Positions 16,314-24,332 of a stretch of DNA of 44,500 nucleotides are shown piece after piece; positions within the stretch are counted from its first letter, which is position 1; every line of letters starts with the position of its first letter. A model generated the notes under the pieces. The model was not told the origin of the DNA. It did not search any database and saw only the letters and a program-made list of their open reading frames with translations. The DNA is from Photorhabdus bodei (GTDB lineage: Bacteria > Pseudomonadota > Gammaproteobacteria > Enterobacterales > Enterobacteriaceae). The DNA is taken from contig NZ_NSCM01000041.1 in the NCBI RefSeq assembly GCF_003287735.1, positions 1 to 44,500 on the forward strand, in the 5' to 3' direction. The position numbers and the translations under genes are program-made.

Positions 16314-16562
16314 TTAAGCTGCTTTTTTGGCGTCTTTGATCAGTGTAGAAACACGATCAGACACAGTTGCACCCAGACCAATCCAATGTTCAATACGGTC
16401 CAGATCTAAACGCAATACTTCTGCTTTCCCTGTTGCAATAGGGTTGAAGAAGCCAACGCGCTCGATAAAGCGACCATCACGCGGGCTGCGGCTATCGGTC
16501 ACGACTACTTGGTAAAACGGACGCTTTTTGGCGCCGCCACGAGCTAAACGAATTGTTACCAT
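16314..16562 (-). CDS. rpsP: 30S ribosomal protein S16
   Basis: 82 aa from the ATG at 16562 (MVTIRLARGGAKKRPFYQVV), the E. coli length, with GAGGATGTT just upstream. An in-frame ATG seven codons earlier is not supported by the family. S16 is an early-binding small-subunit protein. First gene of the operon with rimM, trmD and rplS. Confidence 0.97.
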   Translation of the reverse strand: MVTIRLARGGAKKRPFYQVVVTDSRSPRDGRFIERVGFFNPIATGKAEVLRLDLDRIEHWIGLGATVSDRVSTLIKDAKKAA

Positions 16563-16580
16563 AACATCCTCATTAGTTAA

Positions 16581-16618
16581 CAAAACAACCAGACTTCATC
16601 GAGGAACGAAGTCCGGTT
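16581..16618 (-). terminator. Hairpin between ffh and rpsP
   Basis: Minus strand: AACCGGACTTC (16608-16618) pairs with GAAGTCTGGTT (16587-16597) with one G-U, followed by GTTTTG. Likely the ffh terminator, or an attenuator in the rpsP leader, since it ends 19 bases before the rpsP start. Confidence 0.65.
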
Positions 16619-16698
16619 ATCAGATAAAAAGCCCGAAAAGTTTACTCACTTTGGCGCAAAAAGCAATCCAAAGTGGATATTCTTCGAGACTTTATCGA

Positions 16699-18060
16699 TT
16701 AACGGCCCATAAATCCGGGTGGCATCATGCCTTTCATACCACGCATCATTTTTGCCAAGCCGCCTTTCTTCATCTTTTTCATCATGCGCTGCATTTCGTC
16801 GAATTGTTTAAGCAAGCGGTTAACATCTTGAACCTGAGTGCCAGAACCATTAGCAATACGACGTTTACGAGAACCTTTGATTATTTCTGGTTTTTGTCGC
16901 TCTTTACGCGTCATGGAATTGATAATAGCTTCCATTTTCACCAGAATTTTATCATCCATCTGGGATTTCACTGCATCTGGCACTTGAGACATCCCCGGCA
17001 TTTTGCTTAACATGCTGGCCATTCCCCCCATGTTACGCATCTGCTTTAACTGATCTAGAAAATCATTTAAATCGAAGCCGTCACCTTTCTTTAGTTTAGA
17101 AGCCAGCTTTTCAGCCTGGGTGCGATCGACTTTACTTTCAATCTCTTCAATCAGGGAGAGAACATCGCCCATTCCAAGGATTCGAGAGGCAATACGATCC
17201 GGATGGAATGGCTCCAACGCATCCGTTTTTTCACCAACACCCAAGAATTTAATCGGCTTACCGGTAATATGACGAATAGATAGCGCAGCACCGCCACGGG
17301 CATCACCATCGACTTTCGTTAACACGACACCGGTCAGTGGCAATGCTTCATTGAAAGCTTTCGCGGTATTAGCTGCATCCTGCCCCGTCATTGCATCAAC
17401 AACAAATAGGGTTTCTACTGGATTGATGGCTTTATGAACCTGTTTGATTTCATCCATCATTGCTTCGTCAACATGTAGACGACCCGCAGTATCCACCAAA
17501 AGCACATCATAGAATTTCAATTTGGCGTGCTGTACCGCTTGAGTCACGATATCAACGGGTTTTTCCTGAGCATCGGAAGGGTAGAAATCAATACCAACCG
17601 CCTGCGCCAAGGTTTCAAGCTGTTTGATAGCCGCTGGACGATAGACGTCAGCAGATACCACCAAAACTTTTTTCTTCTGTTTTCCTTTCAGAAAGCTACC
17701 TAGCTTGGCAACGCTGGTCGTTTTACCCGCGCCTTGTAGGCCCGCCATTAATACGACAGCAGGCGGCTGAGTAGAAAGATTCAGTTCACTGTTAACTTCC
17801 CCCATCGCCTTAACGAGTTCATTCTGAACAATTTTGACAAACTCTTGGCCGGGAGTCAGGCTTTTATTAACCTCGTGGCCTACCGCGCTCTCTTTAACAC
17901 ATGAAATAAAATCACGCACTACAGGCAATGCGACGTCAGCTTCAAGTAAAGCCATGCGAACTTCGCGCAGTGTCTCTTTAATGTTATCTTCGGTCAGTCG
18001 CCCACGGCCACTGATATTGCGCAATGTGCGCGATAGTCTGTCGGTTAAATTATCAAACAT
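16699..18060 (-). CDS. ffh: Signal recognition particle protein Ffh (SRP54)
   Basis: GTPase that with 4.5S RNA recognises signal anchors of nascent inner membrane proteins and docks with FtsY. 453 aa, as in E. coli. The N domain precedes the G domain with GLQGAGKTT (about 100-108), DTAGRLH, TKVDGDARGG. The C-terminal Met-rich M domain ends MKKMKKGGLAKMMRGMKG, the signal-sequence-binding region. A -10-like TATAAT lies at 18112-18117 on this strand. Confidence 0.98.
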   Translation of the reverse strand: MFDNLTDRLSRTLRNISGRGRLTEDNIKETLREVRMALLEADVALPVVRDFISCVKESAVGHEVNKSLTPGQEFVKIVQNELVKAMGEVNSELNLSTQPPAVVLMAGLQGAGKTTSVAKLGSFLKGKQKKKVLVVSADVYRPAAIKQLETLAQAVGIDFYPSDAQEKPVDIVTQAVQHAKLKFYDVLLVDTAGRLHVDEAMMDEIKQVHKAINPVETLFVVDAMTGQDAANTAKAFNEALPLTGVVLTKVDGDARGGAALSIRHITGKPIKFLGVGEKTDALEPFHPDRIASRILGMGDVLSLIEEIESKVDRTQAEKLASKLKKGDGFDLNDFLDQLKQMRNMGGMASMLSKMPGMSQVPDAVKSQMDDKILVKMEAIINSMTRKERQKPEIIKGSRKRRIANGSGTQVQDVNRLLKQFDEMQRMMKKMKKGGLAKMMRGMKGMMPPGFMGR

Positions 18061-18170
18061 TGTCTCTGCTCAATTTTTAAAAATGGGCTACCTGTAAGGC
18101 ATATTCCGCAAATTATAACACGATGGAAAGGGATCTCTGCACAGAGATTCACGCCGATGATTAACAACGG

Positions 18171-18199
18171 TTGGAGGCTATCCTTGCTGGCGGTATACT
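18171..18199 (+). promoter_or_regulatory. Candidate sigma-70 promoter of ypjD-corB
   Basis: TTGGAG (18171-18176), 17-base spacer, TATACT (18194-18199), 46 bases before the ypjD ATG. Confidence 0.5.
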
Positions 18200-18244
18200 T
18201 AAGCTTTAATTCAACCTAAAACTATCGCTAAAACGACTAATGCC

Positions 18245-19036
18245 ATGCCAGTATTTTCTATAATTTCTTCATTCGCTTATTTATTCAGCCTGGTACTGAT
18301 TATTCCCGGCTTGCTGCGGAAACCGAAAGGATACCGCAGGCTGGCATTACTTTCCGCGATTGTCGCTTTAATTTGTCATGCTATTGCACTTAAACACCAG
18401 ATATTCCACGTCAGCAGCGGGCAAAACCTCACCCTCCTAAACCTAGGTTCTATCGTCAGTTTACTTACTTGTATCATAATGACAATTGTCGCTTCTCACG
18501 GCCGTGCTTGGTTCCTGCTACCCATTGTTTACAGTTTTTCCATGATAAATTTGGTTTTAGCGAGTCTTATGCCAGGTGAATTCATTACCCATCTAGAGGC
18601 CAGCTTTGAATTATCTATCCATATTGGGTTGGCGCTTCTTGGTTATGCGACTTTACTTATCGCCGCATTATATGCATTACAGCTTGGGTGGTTGGATCAT
18701 CAGCTTAAAAATAAAAAACTCACTTTTACGCCAGATATGCCCCCATTAATGTTCATTGAACGCAAAATGTTTCATATCACTCAGCTTGGCGTAATATTGC
18801 TAACGTTGACGCTCTGCACCGGCATCCTCTACATGGATAATATTTTCAGTAGCGAAAACATCAATAAAGCAATTTTGTCTATTATCGCATGGTTTGTTTA
18901 CATTGTTTTATTATGGGGTCACTACCATGATGGATGGCGCGGTAAACGCGTTATCTGGTTTAACCTGATCGGCGCATTTACCCTGACACTCGCCTATTTC
19001 GGTAATCGATTATTGCAGGAAATCATGATTTACTAG
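18245..19036 (+). CDS. ypjD: YpjD, CcsA/HemX-like inner membrane protein
   Basis: 263 aa, the same length as E. coli YpjD, with about eight hydrophobic helices and the cytochrome c assembly (CcsA) family pattern. Conserved pieces: FELSIHIGLALLGYATLLIAAL and WGHYHDGWRGKRVIWFN, the latter like the WG-W-containing heme-handling motif of the family, with several conserved His. Its exact role is not established. It lies directly upstream of corB with 39 bases between them, as in E. coli. Confidence 0.93.
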   Translation: MPVFSIISSFAYLFSLVLIIPGLLRKPKGYRRLALLSAIVALICHAIALKHQIFHVSSGQNLTLLNLGSIVSLLTCIIMTIVASHGRAWFLLPIVYSFSMINLVLASLMPGEFITHLEASFELSIHIGLALLGYATLLIAALYALQLGWLDHQLKNKKLTFTPDMPPLMFIERKMFHITQLGVILLTLTLCTGILYMDNIFSSENINKAILSIIAWFVYIVLLWGHYHDGWRGKRVIWFNLIGAFTLTLAYFGNRLLQEIMIY

Positions 19037-19075
19037 GAGTATTATGTTCAATCAATACTTGGAAGGAATTCTGCT

Positions 19076-20368
19076 TTGGAGCATGTCTCAACAAGCACAT
19101 TACTGATTATTTTAATCATCATGGTCATTGTCTCAGCTTATTTCTCCGCCTCCGAGACAGGTATGATGACAATGAATCGTTATCGCTTACGTCATCTGGC
19201 AAAGCAAGGGAACCACTCTGCCCGCAGAGTTGAAGCATTACTTCGTCATCCTGAGCAGCTCATCAGTCTGATTCTTATCGGCAATAATCTGGTTAATATT
19301 CTTGCTTCAGCACTCGCTACTATCATTGGTATGCGTCTTTACGGTGATGCCGGAGTCGCTATTGCAACCGGTATTCTGACGTTTATCGTACTGATATTTT
19401 CTGAAGTTATGCCAAAAACGATAGCCGCTCTCTATCCTGAAAGAGTCGCTTTTCCGAGTAGTTTTTTGCTCCGCCCGTTACAGAAAATCATGCTGCCGTT
19501 GGTCTGGGTGCTAAATAAAATTACTTTATTGTTAATGCGTTGCCTTGGTATCAAACAACCTACTGGCTCTAGTCACGCAATGAGTAAAGATGAACTTCGC
19601 ACTATTGTGAATGAGTCAAATGCCAAGCTATCACAGCAAAATCAGGCTATGCTGACTTCAATTTTAGATCTGGAAAAAGTCACAATCGGCGACATTATGG
19701 TTCCCCGTAATGAAATTATTGGCATTGATATTAATCATGACTGGAAATCCATCATACGACAATTAACTCATTCACCTCATGGCCGGATCGTGCTTTACCG
19801 TGATTCACTTGATGATGCCATTGGCATGCTTCGTGTGCGTGAAGCTTACCGACTGATGACAGAAAAAAAAGAGTTCACCAAAAGAAACCTGATAAAAGCA
19901 GCAGATAAAATCTATTATGTCCCCGTCAGCACACCACTTAATATCCAGTTAGTAAATTTCCAACGTAATAAGGAGAAAGCCGGGCTCATCGTTGATGAAT
20001 ACGGTGATATTCAAGGTCTGGTCACTGTTGAAGATATCCTCGAAGAGATTGTCGGTGATTTTACCACATCAATGTCTCCTTCTCTGGCAGAAGAAGTTTC
20101 ACCACAAAGCGATGGGACTATTTTGATTGACGGGACAGCCAATATCCGCGAATTAAATAAAGCCTTTAACTGGGCATTGCCTGTTGATGGGCCACGAACG
20201 GTTAATGGTATGGTGCTTGAAGAATTAGGAGAAATACCCGCACTTAATGTACAAGTGCAAATCGGCAAATATAATTTTGAAGTACTTTCAGTCAACGATA
20301 ATGTCATTAAACAAGTTCGAGTCACTCCCATTAGCCAATTTCCTGAGCAAAAAGCACAAGCCATTTAA
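19076..20368 (+). CDS. corB: CorB-type HlyC/CorC family transporter (YfjD)
   Basis: 430 aa inner-membrane protein of the CNNM/CorB family, linked to Mg/Co transport or resistance. The N-terminal DUF21 domain (about 1-180) contains AYFSASETGMMTMNRYRLRH and IGNNLVNILASA. A CBS-domain pair (about 205-330) includes IMVPRNEIIGID and GLIVDEYGDIQGLVTVEDIL, then a CorC_HlyC domain at the C-terminus. The start is TTG, with GGAAGGAATT upstream, giving MEHVSTSTLLIILIIM, which matches the E. coli N-terminus. Confidence 0.94.
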   Translation: MEHVSTSTLLIILIIMVIVSAYFSASETGMMTMNRYRLRHLAKQGNHSARRVEALLRHPEQLISLILIGNNLVNILASALATIIGMRLYGDAGVAIATGILTFIVLIFSEVMPKTIAALYPERVAFPSSFLLRPLQKIMLPLVWVLNKITLLLMRCLGIKQPTGSSHAMSKDELRTIVNESNAKLSQQNQAMLTSILDLEKVTIGDIMVPRNEIIGIDINHDWKSIIRQLTHSPHGRIVLYRDSLDDAIGMLRVREAYRLMTEKKEFTKRNLIKAADKIYYVPVSTPLNIQLVNFQRNKEKAGLIVDEYGDIQGLVTVEDILEEIVGDFTTSMSPSLAEEVSPQSDGTILIDGTANIRELNKAFNWALPVDGPRTVNGMVLEELGEIPALNVQVQIGKYNFEVLSVNDNVIKQVRVTPISQFPEQKAQAI

Positions 20369-20387
20369 ATCGAGGCGGAAAATTGAC

Positions 20388-20413
20388 GCCGTTGGAGGCT
20401 CACCTCCAACGGC
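20388..20413 (+). terminator. Hairpin after corB
   Basis: Perfect 11-base stem GCCGTTGGAGG / CCTCCAACGGC with a four-base loop, 19 bases after the corB stop. The T content afterwards is modest, so it is a plausible but not textbook terminator. Confidence 0.6.
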
Positions 20414-20426
20414 AAGTTCCTGTTAA

Positions 20427-20553
20427 TATACCCGTCATCTTTCAAGTTGCCTCTTTGTTGGCCGCACTCACTCACCCCGGTCACATAGTTATCTATGCTC
20501 CCGGGGATTCGCTCCTTTGCCGCCGCGATGCATCTTGAAATCCATAGGGTATA
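20427..20553. repeat. ERIC element 4
   Basis: Full-length 127-base ERIC in the convergent corB-luxS space. Small differences from the other copies (GCCGCACTC, TTTGCCGCCGCGATGC). Confidence 0.95.
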
Positions 20554-20593
20554 CTTCATCTCAGGAACCCGAAATATTATCACTGCTATGGAA

Positions 20594-21109
20594 CTACACT
20601 TTCAATTCGGTCAGTTTTTCTTCTGGCAATGCCAACTCGTCATTCTTATTAACGAGGACGTCTGAATCAAGAATATGACGTGCAATATCCTGAGCTTCTG
20701 TCAGTGAATGCATGTGATAAGTACCACATTGATAAATATTTAGTTCTGGGATCTGGCTCTGATCTTTCACTTTCAAGACATCAGCCATAGCCGCTTTCCA
20801 TGCGTCTGCAACGCGTATTTCCGCCGGGGCGCCAATCAAGCTCATATAAAAACCTGTTCGACATCCCATTGGCGATATATCAATAATTTCAACACCCTCA
20901 CCATTGAGGTGATTGCGCATAAAACCAGCAAACAAATGCTCAAGTGTATGAATACCCTTTTCAGGCATAACCTGTTTATTGGGTATACAGAAACGTAAGT
21001 CAAAAACTGTGATGGTGTCGCCATGAGGCGTTTTCATAGTCTTAGCAACTCTTACGGCTGGCGCATTCATACGAGTATGGTCAACAGTAAAACTATCCAG
21101 TAAAGGCAT
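20594..21109 (-). CDS. luxS: S-ribosylhomocysteine lyase LuxS (AI-2 synthesis)
   Basis: LuxS cleaves S-ribosylhomocysteine to homocysteine and DPD, the precursor of autoinducer-2, in the activated methyl cycle. 171 aa as in E. coli. Metal-binding HTLEH (about 54-58) and Cys126 in YQCGTYHMH are present, plus FDLRFCIPNK with the catalytic Cys (about 84 in MGCRTGFY). Lies between corB and micA/gshA. Confidence 0.98.
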   Translation of the reverse strand: MPLLDSFTVDHTRMNAPAVRVAKTMKTPHGDTITVFDLRFCIPNKQVMPEKGIHTLEHLFAGFMRNHLNGEGVEIIDISPMGCRTGFYMSLIGAPAEIRVADAWKAAMADVLKVKDQSQIPELNIYQCGTYHMHSLTEAQDIARHILDSDVLVNKNDELALPEEKLTELKV

Positions 21110-21151
21110 TTCTTTATCTCCACAAAAAATTCAGATTTTTCTTCAAGCAAA

Positions 21152-21182
21152 TGAAACCTTTTCATCTGCCACCGGTCGTAAA
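21152..21182 (+). promoter_or_regulatory. Sigma-E-type promoter of micA
   Basis: TGAAACCTTT (21152-21161), then GGTCGTAAA (21174-21182), a few bases before the inferred start at 21187. The layout resembles the sigma-E consensus GGAACTT / TCAAA and the known sigma-E control of micA. The match is imperfect. Confidence 0.55.
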
Positions 21183-21186
21183 GAAT

Positions 21187-21259
21187 GAAAGACGCGTAAT
21201 TATTATCCCTATTCTCTAGAAAATCCCATTTGGCCACTTTTACTTGTGGCCATTTTTTT
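21187..21259 (+). ncRNA. micA: MicA small regulatory RNA
   Basis: About 73 nt, encoded opposite to the flanking luxS and gshA genes exactly as in E. coli. The 5' end GAAAGACGCG is the conserved MicA seed that pairs with the ompA ribosome-binding site. The 3' end is TGGCCAC / GTGGCCA (21231-21252) followed by seven T, an Hfq-type terminator. This explains why a terminator faces the wrong way between two minus-strand genes. Family role: envelope-stress-induced, Hfq-dependent repression of outer membrane proteins. Confidence 0.9.
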
Positions 21260-22828
21260 CTAGTATCCTGTTTGTTGTTTCAGATGTTTCAGATACTCAT
21301 CAAAACTCATCGTATCCTCACGTTCCAATGCGTCTTGTCGCTCTACGGAGGCCCTGCGTTCTATAGCGAACTGCTCGTCGCTAATAACCTCATATTTCTC
21401 ATTGATCAGTTGCTGGCGGTATTCATCTGCTAGTTCCAGTCCAAAACCACCAATGCCCTGGCTCTTCACTTTTTCCAGCACACGGGCCGATAAAGTCAGT
21501 GATGAATCATCAAACATAGCAATTAATTCTTCGCAAACCTTTTGATACTGTGTGCCAGAACAACTATCCAATATTGCGGCAACCCGTTTCAAGTCACTAA
21601 ATAACTTTTTGCCAACTTTTACTAGCGGTTCTTCCACACTTCCACAACCAAAGCCAATCATTTGCTCTGGTTTACGCCCTTCAAGGATCACTCTATTCCA
21701 ATTCTTACGGCAACAATCTAATTCATCACTGCCCATTTCCGGCGCTTCGGCAAGCACACACCATATTAAGAATAGGTCAAGAAAACGAATTTGTGTTTCA
21801 TTGACACCAATCGCAGCAAATGGATTAATATCCAATGAACGAACTTCGATATATTCCACTCCCCCACGCAACAAAGCGTCAGAAGGCGATTCATTCCCTC
21901 TAGTGACACGCTTAGGTCGGATTGGCGCATACAACTCATTTTCAATCTGTAAGACGTTGGTATTGAGCTGAATATATTTATCACCTTGCTTAGTGCCCAA
22001 CTTAGCAAACTCGTCAGATGGCTTGTGAATCGCCTTTTTCAGCCCTTCAATATAAGTATGTAGGTTATTAAACGTAATATTCAGATCGCTCTGTGATTTA
22101 TTGGTGTACCCCAAATTACTCATTCTTAGTGAAGTCGCATAAGGCAGATAACAAGTTCCATCTTCTGTCCGTTCAAAAAGAAAAGAAGTCTCTCTTCCAC
22201 GTAAGAACGAGGAACAAATTGCCGGAGAAGCACCAAACAAATATGGGATCACCCATCCAAAGCGATAATAGTTACGGATCAAGCGGAAATAACCATTAGA
22301 GATCTGTTCTTTACCACTCTCCGCGTCTTCAACACCAGCCCAAGCACGCCAAAACTCAATTGGCAATGAAAAATTATAATGAACCCCGGATATGGTCTGC
22401 ATCAACGCGCCATAACGATTTTTCAGACCTTCACGGTATAAGGTCTTATAGCGACCAACATTCGATGCACCATATTGAGCCAAAGTGATGTTCTCTTCCG
22501 CATCAATAAAGCATGGCATACTTAATGGCCACATTTTTTCTTTGTCCAGCAAACGCGCCGTGTGACGATGAATATCGCCAAGAAAAGAAATCGTATATTT
22601 TATATCATCACCAACTGGTGTTATGAATTCCAACAATGACTCAGCAAAGTCAGTAGTAATCCATTTATGCGTAAGCGCTGCACCAAGTGTTTTAGGATGT
22701 TCTGTTATGGCTAAACTACCATCTGAAGTAATACGCAATGTTTCACGTTCAACACCGCGACGAATTCCCTTTAAAATTGTCGGATGCGCCTCTAGCCATG
22801 ATAGAGCCTTTGATACGTCCGGGATCAA
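21260..22828 (-). CDS. gshA: Glutamate-cysteine ligase
   Basis: Catalyses ATP-dependent joining of glutamate and cysteine, the first step of glutathione synthesis. 522 aa, near the E. coli 518. Seen: GVERETLRI, ALTHKWITTDFAESLLEFIT, the substrate-site block GVHYNFSLP, and RDLxR-like EYIEVRSLDINPF. The start codon is TTG, preceded by GGGAGGTCGAA; E. coli gshA also starts with TTG. The micA terminator ends at its stop codon. Confidence 0.97.
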   Translation of the reverse strand: MIPDVSKALSWLEAHPTILKGIRRGVERETLRITSDGSLAITEHPKTLGAALTHKWITTDFAESLLEFITPVGDDIKYTISFLGDIHRHTARLLDKEKMWPLSMPCFIDAEENITLAQYGASNVGRYKTLYREGLKNRYGALMQTISGVHYNFSLPIEFWRAWAGVEDAESGKEQISNGYFRLIRNYYRFGWVIPYLFGASPAICSSFLRGRETSFLFERTEDGTCYLPYATSLRMSNLGYTNKSQSDLNITFNNLHTYIEGLKKAIHKPSDEFAKLGTKQGDKYIQLNTNVLQIENELYAPIRPKRVTRGNESPSDALLRGGVEYIEVRSLDINPFAAIGVNETQIRFLDLFLIWCVLAEAPEMGSDELDCCRKNWNRVILEGRKPEQMIGFGCGSVEEPLVKVGKKLFSDLKRVAAILDSCSGTQYQKVCEELIAMFDDSSLTLSARVLEKVKSQGIGGFGLELADEYRQQLINEKYEVISDEQFAIERRASVERQDALEREDTMSFDEYLKHLKQQTGY

Positions 22829-22972
22829 TTCGACCTCCCGTAGTGTTTTAGAAGAATTTTTATAAGGGTTTACTTTATCTTAAACAAGCCAAATTGTCGC
22901 TGATTAGATAGATAAGCAAAAATATTTCAGCGTCATACCGAGGGCAGGTTGGTTACGGCAATACAGGTAGAA

Positions 22973-23003
22973 AAGAAAAAGCCCTGCTGTTTAAGCAGGG
23001 CTT
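22973..23003 (-). terminator. tRNA operon terminator
   Basis: Minus strand: AAGCCCTGCT / AGCAGGGCTT stem followed by TTTTTC, just after the last tRNA-Arg. Confidence 0.93.
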
Positions 23004-23007
23004 GATA

Positions 23008-23084
23008 TGGCGCATCCAGAAGGATTCGAACCTCCGACCGCTCGGTTCGTAGCCGAGTACTCTATCCAGCTGAGCTATGGATGC
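23008..23084 (-). tRNA. tRNA-Arg(ACG), copy 3
   Basis: 77 nt including encoded CCA. Minus strand starts GCATCCATAGCTCAGC, anticodon ACG in CTACGAA, T arm GGTTCGAATCC. The acceptor closes GCATCC / GGATGC. Reads CGU/CGC/CGA once the A is modified to inosine. Confidence 0.97.
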
Positions 23085-23170
23085 ATGTTCAGTTTTTTAC
23101 TCTGGTAAAAGATAGCAGTTGCTTCGATTACCTGAATGGTACCTTGGATGATTTCATCTCAAGGTTAAAT

Positions 23171-23247
23171 TGGCGCATCCAGAAGGATTCGAACCTCCGA
23201 CCGCTCGGTTCGTAGCCGAGTACTCTATCCAGCTGAGCTATGGATGC
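23171..23247 (-). tRNA. tRNA-Arg(ACG), copy 2
   Basis: Identical in sequence to copies 1 and 3. Separated from its neighbours by two very similar ~86-base spacers, showing that the unit arose by tandem duplication. Confidence 0.97.
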
Positions 23248-23334
23248 GTGTTCAGTTTTTCACTCTGGTAAAAGGCAGTAGTTGCTTCGATTACCTAAAT
23301 GGTACCTCAGATGACTTCATCTTAAGGTTAAGTA

Positions 23335-23411
23335 TGGCGCATCCAGAAGGATTCGAACCTCCGACCGCTCGGTTCGTAGCCGAGTACTCTATCCAGCTGA
23401 GCTATGGATGC
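23335..23411 (-). tRNA. tRNA-Arg(ACG), copy 1
   Basis: 77 nt with CCA, directly downstream of tRNA-Ser. Same cluster as E. coli serV-argV-argY-argZ-argQ, with three Arg copies here instead of four. Confidence 0.97.
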
Positions 23412-23421
23412 GTGGTTTAAA

Positions 23422-23514
23422 TGGCGGTGAGAGAGGGATTCGAACCCTCGATGCAGCTTTTGACCGCATACTCCCTTAGCAGGGGAGCGCCTTCAGCCTC
23501 TCGGCCATCTCACC
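23422..23514 (-). tRNA. serV: tRNA-Ser(GCT)
   Basis: 93 nt class II tRNA with a long variable arm and encoded CCA. Anticodon GCT in CTGCTAAGG reads AGU/AGC. First gene of the tRNA operon. Confidence 0.96.
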
Positions 23515-23579
23515 GTACGCTTTCTCTCGAATCGCGACTCAGAACTTTTGTTTAAGCTCCTCGTCACTGCGTGGCGCAC

Positions 23580-23607
23580 ATATTACTTTCCCAGATTTAT
23601 AAGTCAA
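23580..23607 (-). promoter_or_regulatory. Promoter of the serV-arg tRNA operon
   Basis: Minus strand: TTGACT (23602-23607), 16-base spacer, TAATAT (23580-23585), then a GC-rich GTGCGCCACG start region like stringently controlled stable-RNA promoters. About 65 bases upstream of tRNA-Ser. The remainder, 23608-23855, has no visible gene. Confidence 0.7.
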
Positions 23608-23855
23608 ACAATTTTTCTAAACCCGTGTTTGTTTGAACACTTCACACACAAGATGTGTGGTTTGACACCAAAAAGTGTATTTTATCAGCAGCAAACTATT
23701 ACACCTTCAATTAAAGTGCATACAAATCATTATTCGCCACAATAACATGATGGGAACACTCTGTTCTTACGATAGAAAAACAAAAAAGATGGGAAAATAG
23801 ACAAGAGTTTAAGAATTTAGCACAACAAAAAATACCAACAGAGGTGAAATCCCTC

Positions 23856-23892
23856 AAAAATGGCGCCCGGTTCTAACAGAGATAGGACGCCA
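23856..23892 (-). terminator. csrA terminator
   Basis: Minus strand: TGGCGTCC ... GGGCGCCA stem with one mismatch, followed by TTTTT, nine bases after csrA. Confidence 0.7.
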
Positions 23893-23900
23893 ACTTAGAG

Positions 23901-24086
23901 TCAATAAGTTGTTGGCTGAGATTTTTCGGCCTGAATCCGCTGATAAATTTCTTCACGGTGAACAGAAACTTCTTTAGGGGCATTTACACCAATACGAACT
24001 TGGTTACCTTTAACCCCTAGTACTGTAACTGTTACCTCATCGCCTATCATGAGCGTTTCACCAACTCGACGAGTCAGAATAAGCAT
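23901..24086 (-). CDS. csrA: Carbon storage regulator CsrA
   Basis: 61 aa dimeric RNA-binding protein that represses or stabilises mRNAs by binding GGA motifs; a global regulator of carbon flow, motility and virulence. The sequence [20 protein letters not shown] is identical to E. coli up to the last few residues (SQPTTY here). AAGGAGC precedes the ATG. Downstream of alaS as in E. coli; the 24087-24280 space presumably contains its own promoters, which I could not assign. Confidence 0.98.
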
Positions 24087-24282
24087 TCTTTGCTCCTTGA
24101 AAATTTAAAAGAGTCGGGTCTTTCGGTTTCCCCGCTATTATCCATCAAACACCGTGAAAACGTAAAACAATAGTATATGCTTAAAGTATAAGCAATTTTA
24201 AGCGCATTTCCTATCTATATAGTTTAGCCAAAATAAATAAATATGCGCTCAACCTTTTAACAATTTCACAACAAGATTTCAA

Positions 24283-24310
24283 GGCACCATAAAAACAACT
24301 CTATGGTGCC
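24283..24310 (-). terminator. Hairpin after alaS
   Basis: Nine-base stem GGCACCATA / TATGGTGCC with a ten-base loop, 22 bases after the alaS stop. No proper T run, so it may be a weak terminator letting some transcription into csrA. Confidence 0.5.
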
Positions 24311-24332
24311 CTCTAAACTCAGGTAATACCGC

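Noticed and set aside
23548..23745. 65-residue plus-strand frame upstream of the tRNA operon
   Set aside because: It overlaps the tRNA promoter on the other strand, has no ribosome-binding site and no recognisable features.
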